A stretch of DNA of 64,000 nt from Berghia stephanieae (lineage: Eukaryota; Mollusca; Gastropoda; Nudibranchia; Aeolidiidae). Below, piece after piece: positions 1 to 11,059 of the stretch. The translations under genes and the position numbers were made by a program. Each line of letters opens with the position of its first letter. The first letter of the stretch is position 1. The notes beneath the pieces are model-generated. The model was not told the origin of the DNA. It was given only the letters and a program-made list of their open reading frames with translations, and made no database searches. The stretch lies in the NCBI GenBank assembly GCA_034508935.3, contig CM067450.1, forward strand, positions 7,541,888-7,605,887, read 5' to 3'.

Positions 1-520
1 TTTGTTGTTTGTTTTTAAGGGTTTTACGGCGCTTGCAACACATAAATGTCAGTATAAAGGGAGAAAATAGGATTGTGGTAAAAGTTCTAGAATCGCAATT
101 AAAGTATCCAAGAGAAAGTAAGACAAAGGGGAACTGGTTCAAATAGGGAAAAAAAAATAAAGATTCCAATAGCACACTGTCATTGTACTTAGTTTGAGAT
201 CACCTAAATGTCTCATCCTGACTCAAGCACAGGTCCCACTAAGAGGAACACACTCAAATTGTTTTAAAGCATATATATGTAAAACTAAAAAGAATACAGT
301 GCATAAAAGAGAGATGATTTACAAGACAAAAAAAAAATAATATCCCTAAAGGCTAACAATACATTTGACTGTTTCTCTTCCAGCCAGAGCCAGGATAAAA
401 CCAAGTAATCTCATTCCAAGACAAAGACCGAAAGCGTGTTAGAAAACATTCAGGGGGCTAGAAGATAACTTAAGTGCCTACCTGGCCACTATGGGAGGTC
501 CGGAACCCCACCCAGCAAAC
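1..520 (-). mobile_element. GCGCC-hairpin SINE, copy cut by window edge
   Basis: Reverse orientation: T-rich tail complement at base 1, then ACGGCGCTTGCAACAC, ending CCCACTATGGGAGGT-like head complement near 514. Same family as 63090-63604. Confidence 0.8.
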
Positions 521-615
521 TCCTCGGTGCTTGAGACAAGGAAAGTAAGCAACGGATACAAAATGCTTGTTATAAATTGTCTTCCCATTCTTTTAAATCT
601 TGGTTTAGCCATTTT

Positions 616-649
616 CGAGAGAGGCAGAGAGAGAGAGAGAGAGAGAGAG

Positions 650-715
<66 letters not shown>
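616..715. repeat. GA microsatellite
   Basis: About 45 GA units with two GGCA interruptions. Confidence 0.95.
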
Positions 716-716
<1 letters not shown>

Positions 717-915
717 AGATATGTGTCAGGTAATTAAGATTAAGACTACGGGAAAAACCAGAAAAGGCGGTTGAGAAAAATTATATTCAATATCAGTATC
801 AGCTGTTTTATAACGATATAAGTTATGACGGGGTAACTTTCAGACACATAATACATATCGTAAATTAAATTTAATCACCTGTTATTTATTATCCATTTTA
901 TATCATCATCACCAG

Positions 916-999
916 ATCTTTAGAGTCCATCAAAAGGTGGAGCCAATCTCTGAATTAGAGGAACTCAAGAAAGAAATCGGAAGACAGAAAAGTCAATGA
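916..999 (+). CDS. Possible terminal coding exon of an upstream gene
   Basis: After a pyrimidine-rich stretch ending CATCATCACCAG there are 27 open codons and TGA. The peptide begins IFRVHQKVEPISELEEL and ends GRQKSQ, a charged helical composition that looks like protein. An AATAAA lies about 340 bp downstream (near 1341). No upstream partner exon is visible, and 27 open codons can occur by chance. The family is not recognised. Confidence 0.25.
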   Translation: MFRVHQKVEPISELEELKKEIGRQKSQ

Positions 1000-1617
1000 A
1001 TACAATCTTGCACCTGCTGATACGTAATTGTGATAAGTACTTATTCATACTAGGTTTGTATCTTGGACGTGATCTATGATGGCGTGAATTTGTTGAAGAA
1101 CTGATAAAGAAGAGCTTCTTTATTAATCATTTTACTGTAACCACAAGATGTTGCCGGTGAATGAGAGAAGTGGTAGGTACTCTTTGAAAGGGCAGATAAC
1201 AGCGAGGATTCCAGAGTTATGATCACCCATGAGACCTGATTGATGTTTCAACTATTACCATGAAAGAAAAACTCCTCAATTTAACTAGATAGGCAACTGC
1301 CAGTATTTTTTTAAAAATCGCTTTAAACATTTAAGTGGGAAAATAAAGTATCAATTAATCATATTACTGTATTAGTACCCTGCCTTATATTGTTAACTCT
1401 TTTTTATCATTTTGTTTCTGATTTCGTATTGTTTCTATTATCTTGACTTTTTTCTGCACTTTTCATTTCTTTGACTTTCTTTAAAATCAAGGGATTCTAC
1501 TCATACAATATCATCAAAGCTGCCAATTACAGCCAAGTTACCTCCCTTACATTTATAATGTACAATGTGGAGGTTAACTCCTGCATTCATCTGGGGCTAA
1601 AGTCAACAGAGGATTTG
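1000..1617. other. Intergenic, nothing recognised
   Basis: AT-rich unique-looking sequence with an AATAAA near 1341 that could serve the candidate exon at 916. Confidence 0.5.
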
Positions 1618-1629
1618 TTGTTTTTGTTC

Positions 1630-1737
1630 TGTTTTTTTTTTAAGGTTTTTACGGTGCTTGCAAGATAGGGAAAAGATGCTAGACTTGCAATTAAAAGGAC
1701 ATGAGAAAAAGTAAGATGAAGGGGAATGGTTCAATTT
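1630..1737 (-). mobile_element. GCGCC-hairpin SINE 3' fragment
   Basis: TTTTTACGGTGCTTGCAAGA followed by a diverged copy of the tail-proximal 100 bp. Confidence 0.6.
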
Positions 1738-1976
1738 GCTTGTTTTGTTTTGTTTTGTTTTTAAGTTTAAGTTGGGTTTTGCGGCGCTTGCAACACATTT
1801 AGGTCATATCAGCCCCAGTAAAAAGGAAGAAAGTGGGATAGTAAAGTCTTAAAATTACAATTAAAGTACATAAGAAAAGGTAGACAAAGGAGAATTAGTT
1901 CAAATACAGAGATGTAGATTCCAAGCACATTATCACTATCAGTGTAGTTAGTTTGATGTCATCATAATGTCTTAGC
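1738..1976 (-). mobile_element. GCGCC-hairpin SINE interrupted by hAT sequence
   Basis: The 3' half is clear from GGTTTTGCGGCGCTTGCAAC to about 1976. A short head remnant (AAGACACAGCAAG..ATGGGAG) reappears at 2708-2745. Confidence 0.65.
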
Positions 1977-2109
1977 CCCGCGGTTTTTTGCATAGCTTGC
2001 GGCGGCAATTAGGGAAAATTTTCTGATTTGCACTGCAGCCGCAAAATCTGCACGTTTTGCAAATTTTGGACAAATTCTTTGATTCCTTTTTTATTATTGT
2101 TTTTGCGAA

Positions 2110-2700
2110 ATTTGCGTTTCCCGCAGTGATGAAGATTGGGTGCCACTGAACTTCATGGGGTGCCAGGGCTGAATGATGTCCCCGAAGATGAAATTCGACG
2201 TTACACCAAAGAAACTAGGACCAGTTGCCCTTAGGAACAGTCCAACACAAACACTAAATTTGCAGCTTTTTTGGGATTCTTGCCAGGAAACTGTGCCTTC
2301 CCTCACAGCTTGTGCGCGCCGTTATATGTTTTCAACCATCAGCTCTGTTGATGTTGAAAGGAGTTTTTCTTTATACAATATGATTTTATGTGATCGAAGG
2401 AGAAGGTTGAGCCAGGCAACCCTGAAAGCTTTGATTTTTCTTTATTATAACAATTTCATTGACAGCAATTTTTTATTGTAATTTTGTTTTCCAAACTTTG
2501 TGCCTATTTCCAAATCAGCATAATTTCTGACAAAATTTGCTAGACATGATGGTGGTTTTTTCGTGGATCGACCAATTGGCCTGAACTGTTATCAATTGAA
2601 AATGTTTGACACGGCAAAATCAGCAGAAAATTTCTGAGAAAATCTAAACATTGCGGAAGATTATCATCACTAGCAACAAAAAAGGAGAATATAGACGAAG
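2110..2700 (+). mobile_element. hAT transposon remnant with C-terminal dimerisation domain
   Basis: At 2173-2478 an open frame encodes SSVDVERSFSLYNMIL then RRRRLSQATLKALIFLYYNN, the conserved C-terminal hAT dimerisation region. Most of the transposase is absent. TAGTGATGATAATCTT-type ends face inward near 2672 (reverse) and, more degraded, near 2124. The piece lies inside a SINE copy that seems to resume near 2707. Confidence 0.65.
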
Positions 2701-2746
2701 TGGGGCTAAAGACACAGCAAGACTGGCCTTCCTACATGGGAGTTTG

Positions 2747-3208
2747 TTTGTTTGTTTTTTTAAGGGTTTTACGGCGCTTGCAACACATTTAGGTCATATC
2801 AGCGCCAGTAAATAGGAAGAAAATGGGATAGTAAAAAGTTCTGTAACTACAATTAAAGCACCCAAGAAAAGGTAAGACAAAGGGGAATTGGTTCAAATAG
2901 GAGACAGATGTAGATTCCAAGAGCACACTATCAATATTTAGTTTAAGACCACTAAAGTCTCATCCAGACACAAGCACAGGTCCCCACTAAGAGGAATACA
3001 CTTACAAATCATATATAATATAAAGAAAACATAATACAGTGCTTAACAGAGAAATGGTTTACAAGGGAAAAAAATATCATCTCCCAAAACTAACTATACA
3101 TTTGACTGTTTCCCTCTCAGAAAGCAAGTTGGAAAACAGATATAGGGGGATAGAAGACGCAGTAAGTACCTCCCTGCCCACTATGGGAGGTCAGGAACCC
3201 CATTAAGG
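2747..3208 (-). mobile_element. GCGCC-hairpin SINE copy with target duplication
   Basis: Flanks ATGGGAGTTTG (2736-2746) and ATGGGAGGTTG (3209-3219) differ at one base. The copy is slightly shortened internally. Confidence 0.8.
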
Positions 3209-3219
3209 ATGGGAGGTTG

Positions 3220-3682
3220 AAAAGCTAGTCTAACACAAAAGAAGTTAAGGAACCACAGCCACAAAATTGATATAGTATGAAGAATTCTTTATTTTTATTA
3301 AGTGAAAATTTATTGCGGTTAAAATATTGTCTTCTTCACAAACAACTGATTGGCATGTATAGTTTAATACTTGGTACTTTTAAGTATTATTGAAAACCGA
3401 TGGACGTACACACATTTTCAGAGAGTAACGTTGCAGATTACTATTTAAAAAGAATTATGATTAGTTAAAAACATTCAAGTTTGTAAAACATTTTAAAAAT
3501 TTGAATTATATTCCTAGTTGAATTGAACATAACAAAGGTTATTCATCATTATCACACATTGTATGGGAGAGTTGCTAACAACAGTGAACTTGCTGGCATT
3601 AATTGAGTTCAGTTCCACTGACTAAGTGTCCCATAATTTAAAATTAAATAAGAATGAAATATCCTTATTATTCTTGTCAGTT
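3220..3682. other. Intergenic, nothing recognised
   Basis: AT-rich unique-looking sequence with no exon-like or repeat signal seen. Confidence 0.5.
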
Positions 3683-3840
3683 TTTGTTTTGTTTTTAGAG
3701 GTTTAACGACACTTGCAACACACGTGTCATTTAAGCAGTACGAAAACAAAGCGACAGGTTCAGATAAAAGGGAGAACATGAGAAGACGATAGAAGAAATG
3801 TACCTCTGAATTTAGTCTGAGACAAAAAGCATTGCCTCAA
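3683..3840 (-). mobile_element. Diverged GCGCC-hairpin SINE relative, fragment
   Basis: GTTTTTAGAGGTTTAACGAC and CTTGCAACACACGTGTC share the tail layout but differ elsewhere; it is closest to 7757-7900. Confidence 0.5.
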
Positions 3841-3882
3841 ATGGATCTTTGCAGAAAATGTAAACATATTTGTATTACCACT

Positions 3883-3886
<4 letters not shown>

Positions 3887-3977
<91 letters not shown>
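3887..3977. repeat. AT microsatellite, mariner target
   Basis: About 45 AT units directly before the mariner; a shorter AT run (5341-5356) follows it. Confidence 0.95.
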
Positions 3978-3978
<1 letters not shown>

Positions 3979-5340
3979 GAGGGCTCTTTCAGAAATAACA
4001 GAATAATGCCCATTGCTCAGCAACCAGTGGAGATTTTTTAATTCTGTAAACGACATGATATTCCTTATTTCCTTACGGATATTCCCAGGAATTATGAAGT
4101 GCATCATTTTGTACAATGAATTTCTAGACGATTTTAAAGATGGCGGCCCACCTTGAAACTTGGTCAAAGGAGGAAATCAGAGCTGTCATACGTTTTTTGA
4201 ACGCCAAAAGTCTGAATCCTACCGAAATTCATAAAGAACTTCAAAGTGTATATGGTGAGCATGTTATAAGCCGTACACAAGTCTATCACTGGGGTAATTT
4301 GTTTGAAGCCGGCCATTCCGACTTGACAGACAGGGAAGGGAGAGGGCGTTCGATAACTGCGACGTCAGAAGACAATGTGAAGCGAGTTGATGAGCTTATT
4401 CGTCAAGACAGGAGGTTGAAACTTCATGAAATCGCAAGCAGTCTTGAAATTTCGGAAACTTCTGCCCATAGAATTGTATTTGATTAACTTGGCTACAGAA
4501 AAGTCAGCGCAAGATGGGTTCCTCAGCAATTGACAGACAATCATAAAGAACAAAGATTGGACATCTGCAGGGAACTTTTGAGAAGAAGCAAGAGCTCACG
4601 CAGGGTTCACGGGCATACTGCCAACGCCGGCGGAGACTTTCTAGGGTACGATGTGACTTTTCTTGACAGCATAGTCACCGGTGATGAGACTTGGTTGCAC
4701 CATTGCACCCCAGAAACAAAGCAAGATTCGATGACATGGAAACATCCATCCTCACCTGTCGCGTGGAAATTCAAAGTCATGCGGTCAGCAAAGAAAATAA
4801 TGGGAACTGTTTTCTGGACAGTCGTGGTGTTATTCTGTTCGAAACCTTACAACCTAGAGAAACAATCAATGCTGCAAGGTACTGCCAAACTCTTGACAAG
4901 CTTAGGGAGGCCATTCGCAGAAAGCGCCCAGGGCAGTTGACCAACGGGGTCATTTTGCAACACGACAACACTACACCCCACAAGGTTAGCTGGAGAAATA
5001 TGGATGGGAGATTTTGCCACACCCACCACACAGTCCAGACCTCGCACCATCTGATTATCACCTTTTTGGGCCACTGACACGTGAGCTGGCAGGAAAGCGC
5101 TTTGATGTCGATGAAGAGCTTGTTGACCATGTGCAGAAATGGCTACAAAACCTTGACGGAAATTTCTTCCGAGAGGGTATCTATTCCATGGTGCGCGTTG
5201 GCAGAAGTGTGTCGACAGACTTGGCTGTTACATAGAGAAATGAAGGACGAGTCAAGGTATGAACACGTGCAAGAATTTTGTTGATAGCATAAAAAACGCG
5301 GATTTTACAGGCATTTTTCGGTTAATTATGAAAGAGCCCT
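3978..5340 (+). mobile_element. mariner DNA transposon, degraded autonomous copy
   Basis: Terminal inverted repeats begin AGGGCTCTTTCA at 3980 and end TGAAAGAGCCCT at 5340, in an AT microsatellite that supplied the TA target. The transposase runs from ATG 4140 to about 5235. It has an N-terminal helix-turn-helix pair, TGDETW (first Asp, near 4681), LQHDN (second Asp, near 4955) and SPDLAPSDYHLF (third Asp, near 5054), consistent with the D,D34D mariner triad. One in-frame TAA at 4485-4487 and two frameshifts, near 4812 and between the second and third Asp near 4985-5005, make it inactive. It is about 1.36 kb, close to the usual mariner size. Confidence 0.92.
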
Positions 5341-5356
5341 ATATATATATATATAT

Positions 5357-5929
5357 AATACATGCATAACATAGATTATCACATAACATAAAACAAATAA
5401 GAATCATTCATGGGAAGAAAAAAGATTTAAAACTGCAGCAAGACCTACCCAGGCTCCTAGCCTAAGATGAGATCCTAGAGGTTGATCTCTGAGATCACAA
5501 GGACAGAAAGCAACATACTATATAGGGACAACGGATATGAGTTGCATTGTCATCACATGAAAAATATTAAAACAGAGGATGTTTTCATCATCATCATTGC
5601 CTTTTTCACAACCAGTTTCCATCCCTCTCTCTCTTGAGCTAACTTTTTCAGCTCGTTCCTTGTCTTATCACTTATCTGTGAGGATGTTTTACAAAGGAAA
5701 AAAAAATGATCTCTCATTAAAAAAGTATGAAAACATTGGCCATACATCAATGGCATGCTGTGATCTCCAACCAGGATTAGGATTTTCTATCACCCTATGT
5801 GTATAGGAGTAATAGGTCCATCTAGATAATAAATAAACTCTAAAAGTTGTGTCGAACAAATCATTACACAGGAGGTGATCATTGTCATCTTGTTTTAAAT
5901 TGTTGCCCGGAATAAGTTATTATTCTTGA
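5357..5929. other. Region downstream of CYTH gene
   Basis: The CYTH 3' UTR must lie here. No minus-strand AATAAA or repeat family was found. Confidence 0.5.
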
Positions 5930-6073
5930 TTAATGCTCAGATTCCTTGTCTTTGAGAATGAGGTCCATGTAGGCACAATCGATGAGACTGGTCTGTTGGA
6001 TATCCAGGTCCTTCATAATACCCTCAGCAATCCTCTGGCCCTCTTCCACTGTCTGATCGTCCCGTAGAACTAC
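5930..6073 (-). CDS. CYTH gene exon 4, terminal
   Basis: Forty-seven codons plus TAA after acceptor CTTTTTCAG. It completes the last barrel strand and the C-terminal helix region, ending KDKESEH. Confidence 0.9.
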   Translation of the reverse strand, partial: VVLRDDQTVEEGQRIAEGIMKDLDIQQTSLIDCAYMDLILKDKESEH

Positions 6074-9000
6074 CTGAAAAAGATTTATACAGTAAAAATT
6101 ATAAATATATAATATGTTTATTAATTCCCAATTCACCATTCATTAGCAGGATATGGGGAATGAAATTTTGTATTAGTGCACACTCACAATATCCATCGGG
6201 CAAAACTTATTCTCAACCAGGTTGAGCTGGGTATTGTGTGTAAAATACCTTATCTAATGACAGGGGAGGAGGACCAGAACTTTTTAATTGTTATTTTCTT
6301 TTTTAATTAGGTGGAGGGGTGGCAATACATTATAATTGTGATAAGTAATCACAAACCATTTGAAGACCACAGGGGAAAAGGGCACATGTCACAACTCAAA
6401 TTTTACTAATTATGGCCCTTAGCATATATCCTTCATTTGTCAGCTTAAAATAAAAATATGAATTTACTGAATAAAGGCACAAGTATAATGATAAAGAGAG
6501 AAGAAAAAAAAAACTGATAAAGAGTAAAAGACTTCTAAAATTTAATATCGTGTTCCAACAACAGAGTCAGTGTGACGTGTATCAATTTTCCCATGTGGTA
6601 TTCATTTGTTAGGCTTTTAAAAAATTTCTTTTTCGTTGTATTATTCTATTTGTTTTGGGGTTTTTTGTTTGTTTTTTTCTAATTTTTAGGGGGTTTTTTT
6701 TCTCAATATGTATAATAATATCGCCCAAATACTCCCAAGCCTTAAAGGCTAACTCCGCCTAGAGTACTTCCAATGTGCCCTTGCTGGTCCCAAGCTGGGG
6801 AAAATGAGGAGGGTTGGGCGTATGGTTAGCAGCCCCACCCACTTGACAAATACAAAGCTCAACAGAACACAATATGTATTTACTGGCTTGAGTCAAGGGT
6901 ATGCCTCCCCAGGAGATTTTGTGGGAATGGGAGGGAGTATGACGAGGTGTAGTGAAAGCCGCAAGGAAGCCAGATCAAATGACACAAGACAAGTAGTTGT
7001 CTTGGATAAGATGATAAGGAAAGGTTGGTGCTAATTGGTCTGTATTATGTACAGACCAATTAGCATCAACCCTTTCCTTATCATCTTATCCAAAACACGT
7101 TTGACACATGGCGGCAGCCTGTCTAGCTGACATCATAAAGCTGACCGTATCCACAGAATCTGATCACTTGTACATTTACATAGGTGTTAAGTTATGATAC
7201 AAGACACAATGACATTGATTCTTCCGCAGCTCCGCATGTCAGCAAATTATCATCACTGATTTTTATTTTATTCCTTTTCCTCCAGATAGTTAAATCAGGC
7301 CTGCCCTGATTTTATCTGGACGATTGATTGCTATGCTATAATTTAGCCACTTTGTCCAATTAATTCCATTTGCTCAATATTTCCCAAATAATCTCTCCCT
7401 TTTTCTATTTGTTAAACCAATACAGCATATCTGTGCAAATTCAATCATTAACCAGTCAGAACAGTTTGCTTACCTCCAGTTCCATAAAATGGCCCAAGCC
7501 CTCCACTTGATCCAGGTGAATTCTAGTCTGACCACACATGATCAACAGTCTGTCTTTCTTGACAACCCCAAGGATTCCTAAAGCACTGGATAATGCAGAC
7601 TGAAAAAGATGGGAAATTGGAGATAACAGAGTGAATGATGAACTTATAATAAAAATCAATCTTGGGCAACTATTATGGGAAAAGATAGTGAAACAGGTAG
7701 AAATGTTTTTTTAAGAATTAAAAGATCAATACTTACACATGATACGTTTGACTTTTTTTTTTTGTTGTTTTTTTTTGTTGTTGTTTTTAGAGGTCAATGT
7801 CACTTGCAATACATATGAGTCCTTTATGCACCAGGAAAAGTAAGGTGACAGGCTTAGATAAAAGGGGGATCAGAAGTAGATGATTTAAGAGTTAAACTGC
7901 AACAATGACATCTAACATAATATCAGACAGAAAAAAGAAAATTTATAAATGAAGAGTTTAGTACCAATGATAAAGTAAGGTAAACAGACAAGACATAGTT
8001 AATCATCATTCATCATTTAATCCTTTACATTCCTTGTGTAACATAGGGCTTTGTAAAGCACTTTGAGCACGTTTAGTGGATATTGCGCTATATAAAAGCT
8101 CTATTATTTTTTTCCAAAAGTACATCTCCACCGTATTCTGTTCTGTGTCTTCTTCATCTCTCCCCCAGGACATTCTAGCCAACTTCACCTCTTCCTCACA
8201 AGACCTTCTCCGTGTTTTCCTTGGCCTCCCAACCTTCCTTTTTCCCTGGGGGTTCCAGTCCACAGCATGTCTCATAATGTCTCTTGTTGGCTTTCTGAAA
8301 TTGTGACCAATCCATTTCCATTTTCTTGTTGAGATTTGTTTGCTAATTTCCTCTTGTCCAGCTTTTAACCACAAGTCTTTATTACCAATTTTCTCAGGCC
8401 ATCTGATACGGCTTAGGAGTATGTTTCGAGGACATTGGATGTATTATTGATTAAAGTAAGACATGATTATTGGATAGGATAATTATCTTTTTACTTACCT
8501 TCATATTTTGGTCATCTTCAACATCCACCAATTTAAAATCAGACAATTTGGGCCCTTCTTGATCCGATCTGTTGTACTGAACCAAAACAGATTTTCTTCC
8601 CTGCAAAATGATACATAAATCTTATATTAAGGCAGAGATTGTATTAAAAATGAAACCCAACCTTGTACAGAGAAAATAACTTAAACTTTCTTTTCTTTAA
8701 AAATTCAATTTTGCCATTGCAGGCTGTTTTTTTAATATCTTGTCTTATTTTTTCAAGAATACCTTCACCTGAAGTTTCATTAATAAATAGAAAGGAGCCA
8801 CACACTTACACACAAAGTGATGAGCATAAAATCAAATCTAAAACCCACCTCTGCATTAACAGATATTTTTGGTAAGGAACATAAAACAAATGTGAAAAGT
8901 TGACCCCTTTAATGGTTTGAAATATTAGACAATTACAAATATTTACATGACTGTAAAACTAAGGAACAGTCTAATGCAAAGACAAACCTTTTAAGAAACC

Positions 9001-10187
9001 TATACAAAGGGAAATGGGAACTTAAAGATATCAGTCATGTACAAAGATACTAGCAGGCAAGCCCATTAATTTTTTGAAACTGTCAGTATATTATAATAAT
9101 CCGTAATGAAGTGTTATGATTTTTGTGAAATATAAGAAAATAAAATGGGACAATTACCATATTCGCCATAGATGTGCTTTACAATATATGTGGTCCGTTT
9201 GAAATTAAAAACATACAAAAATTCCATGAGGACAAAAACACAGGATGCAAGATGAGAGGAAAACTTTTAAATGGTCACAAAAGATATTTATTAAAAAATA
9301 TAACTCTACATCCTCATTCAAGAGCACATCATATTCATATATAAAGATGAATTACTTACAGAAGAACTGATCTACCCAACCCACCATGGGAAAACTTTTA
9401 GCCCTCAACCATAACATTAAAATCATTTTCCTTAGAACTTATACTTATAAGAATATTTCAGGCTAGGACTTTAAGAAATAGAAATTATTTTTGAATGCTT
9501 TGGCTTCGTCCATTCACTGGCTTATCAACATGTCCATCCAACTCACTTGACTTGGTGGGCATCGAAGTCGATTAACAAATGCAAACTGGAATTGTCTTTG
9601 ATTATAAATATGTTTATATAAGTTTACTTATTTGGGCTGTTATTCCTCAAATAAAAAAGTACCAATTTCTTTAAATGAATGTGATAAAATGCACAAAATC
9701 TTTTTATATAAAAGCCAAACAGAGAAAAAGATTGTGTTGCTATATTGTCAATGAGACTTATCATAGCTCAGAGAATTACTGAAAAATGTGGTACATAATG
9801 ATGACATATTTGCTGGTTCAGTGTCAGTCTATCCTTTTTTTTTTTTAAATTGTGAAAACAGGGGAGTAAATATGTAAACATAACACCTCAGTTATATAAC
9901 TTTTAACACACAAAACCAGATTGTTAACTGATTTACATTACATCTACAAAGACTAAGAAAAAATTCCTAGCAATAAATTAGAGTAGAAGCAGATCCAATA
10001 ATGCAACTTTCATTCCAGAAATCTTTCTTACTTTGTACTGTCGAAGTTTCAATCTTCCATTTGGGACATTGAAGAATGTATCCTCTTGTTGAATATGAAT
10101 GCCTTCATCTTTAGACAGTTGTATTGCCCTCTTTTTCAAATCTTCTAAATTCTCCACTCTTGCTTTGATCTCAACATTCCGTGGCAT
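5930..10187 (-). CDS. CYTH-domain protein, complete 4-exon gene
   Basis: Four exons on the minus strand join to a 175-residue protein: 10187-10032, 8600-8499, 7599-7474 and 6073-5930. All have GT-AG borders and every intron is in phase 0. The N-terminus NVEIKAR fits the ExExK-type opening of the CYTH fold, followed by GRLKLRQYK (exon 1), a VQYNRSD...GPKLSDF strand pair (exon 2), GQTRIHLDQVEGLGHFMELE (exon 3) and a closing helical segment ending near CAYMDLIL (exon 4). CYTH enzymes bind triphosphate substrates with Mg2+ in a beta-barrel tunnel; the family includes class IV adenylate cyclase (CyaB) and thiamine triphosphatase. The short length and EIKAR start look more like the CyaB-like branch than vertebrate thiamine triphosphatase. 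Substrate is not determinable here. The start is the first Met after an in-frame TGA six bases upstream. No canonical poly(A) signal was seen within about 500 bp downstream. Confidence 0.9.
6077..7473 (-). other. CYTH intron 3
   Basis: Apart from the hairpin at 6999-7093, 6720-7000 is a moderately GC-richer stretch that may be an old repeat (AGCAGCCCCACCCACTTGAC). No exon signal seen. Confidence 0.45.
6999..7093. repeat. Near-perfect hairpin, 44-bp arms
   Basis: TTGGATAAGATGATAAGGAA..GCTAATTGGTCTGTA (7002-7045) is mirrored by TACAGACCAATTAGC..TTATCCAA (7050-7093) with a tiny loop. It is in CYTH intron 3. Confidence 0.85.
7474..7599 (-). CDS. CYTH gene exon 3
   Basis: Forty-two codons between acceptor CTTTTTCAG and donor GTAAGC, phase 0. 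It contains GVVKKDR and the acidic VEGLGHFMELE strand that supplies metal-binding carboxylates in CYTH proteins. Confidence 0.9.
7757..7900 (-). mobile_element. Diverged SINE relative in CYTH intron 2
   Basis: TTGTTTTTAGAGGTCAATGT and CACTTGCAATACATATGAGT then a GACAGGCTTAGATAAAAGGG block shared with 3683-3840. Confidence 0.5.
8025..8110 (+). mobile_element. tRNA-SINE 3' tail fragment
   Basis: GCACTTTGAGCACGTTTAGT then GGATATTGCGCTATATAAA is the 3' end of the family at 18400; no head is present. It abuts a LINE fragment. Confidence 0.6.
8110..8465 (-). mobile_element. LINE C-terminal fragment in CYTH intron 2
   Basis: Minus strand encodes IRWPEKIGNKDLW, KWKWIGHNFRKPTRDIMRHA, then WNPQGKRKVGRPRKT, the conserved tail downstream of the reverse transcriptase of RTE/CR1-type LINE ORF2. 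Over 95% of the element is missing. Confidence 0.75.
8499..8600 (-). CDS. CYTH gene exon 2
   Basis: Thirty-four codons between acceptor TTTTGCAG and donor GTAAGT, phase 0 at both ends. It encodes the SVLVQYNRSD and GPKLSDF strands typical of the CYTH barrel. Confidence 0.9.
8604..10031 (-). other. CYTH intron 1
   Basis: AT-rich with no recognisable repeat family or exon. Confidence 0.5.
10032..10187 (-). CDS. CYTH gene exon 1
   Basis: Fifty-two codons from the start Met to QYK, then donor GTAAGAAAG. It carries the EIKAR motif (residues 6-10) and the basic GRLKLR strand that contacts phosphate in CYTH enzymes. Confidence 0.9.
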
Positions 10188-10224
10188 TCTTCAATGACGT
10201 CCAATAAAAAGATAGCCTGCAGAA

Positions 10225-10230
10225 CCTTTG

Positions 10231-10263
<33 letters not shown>

Positions 10264-10282
10264 TAATAATAATAATATAATA

Positions 10283-10324
<42 letters not shown>

Positions 10325-10330
10325 TAACGA
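10225..10330. repeat. AAT microsatellite upstream of CYTH start
   Basis: Interrupted AAT units beginning about 38 bases upstream of the CYTH start codon, so inside the 5' UTR or core promoter. Confidence 0.92.
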
Positions 10331-10650
10331 TAATAATAAATGGCATTTGTATCGCGCCGTACCCCGATTTCATCAGGCTCTAGACGCTTTACATTCTTAA
10401 AATAAAGAAATACAATGAAAAATAAAAACATAGCAATTTCAATTACTTACATAGAAACAGACATTATATTTCACACACATGATAGGAAATCATGAGACAA
10501 AAAGGTGAGTTTTCAATTTAGATTTCAAAGCTGATAATGATTCAGAACGTCTAATATTCTGGGGAGAGCGTTCCAAACTGGGGTGTCAAACATTCAAAAG
10601 ATTATTCACCAATTTTGCAGGATGTTTTAGGTTTAGATAAGATTGTTCAA
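10331..10650 (-). repeat. Interspersed repeat with AAT-repeat end
   Basis: Next to an AAT microsatellite: ATGGCATTTGTATCGCGCCG, GCTCTAGACGCTTTACATTC, AAAAGGTGAGTTTTCAATTT, ATGATTCAGAACGTCTAATA, GAGAGCGTTCCAAAC. The same order of blocks occurs at 20330-20640. Likely a retroposon 3' end; family not assigned. Confidence 0.55.
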
Positions 10651-10857
10651 TCGCTATTATTATTTCTACTCTGAAAATACGAGTGTACAAGGTCATATAA
10701 ATATACAGGGGCATGACTATTTAGTGTTTTAGTTATATATATAATCCAACAGATTTTATAGATGATGCATTTCTAAACAGGTAATCAGTGCAACTCTCTA
10801 AGGAGATCAGAAGCAGATGATTTTTTGTCTTTTTTTTTCAAAACTACATAGTCTTCT

Positions 10858-10940
10858 TTGAATGAATGAATGAATGAATGAATGAATGAATGAATGAATG
10901 AATGAATGAATGAATGAATGAATGAATGATGAATGAATAT
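10858..10940. repeat. GAAT tetranucleotide repeat
   Basis: About 19 GAAT units, nearly pure. Confidence 0.95.
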
Positions 10941-11059
10941 GGCTGCGTTGTCTCTATGGATGCTTGTCGTGAACCATGTGTGTGTTACTTCGAGTGTGTC
11001 AGTCTGTTTCTAGTATCCAGTTAGTAATTTGTTTCCATAAATCTGTCCAGTGCAAGGGT

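Noticed and set aside
491-774. Arg/Glu repeat open frames
   Set aside because: They translate the GA microsatellite.
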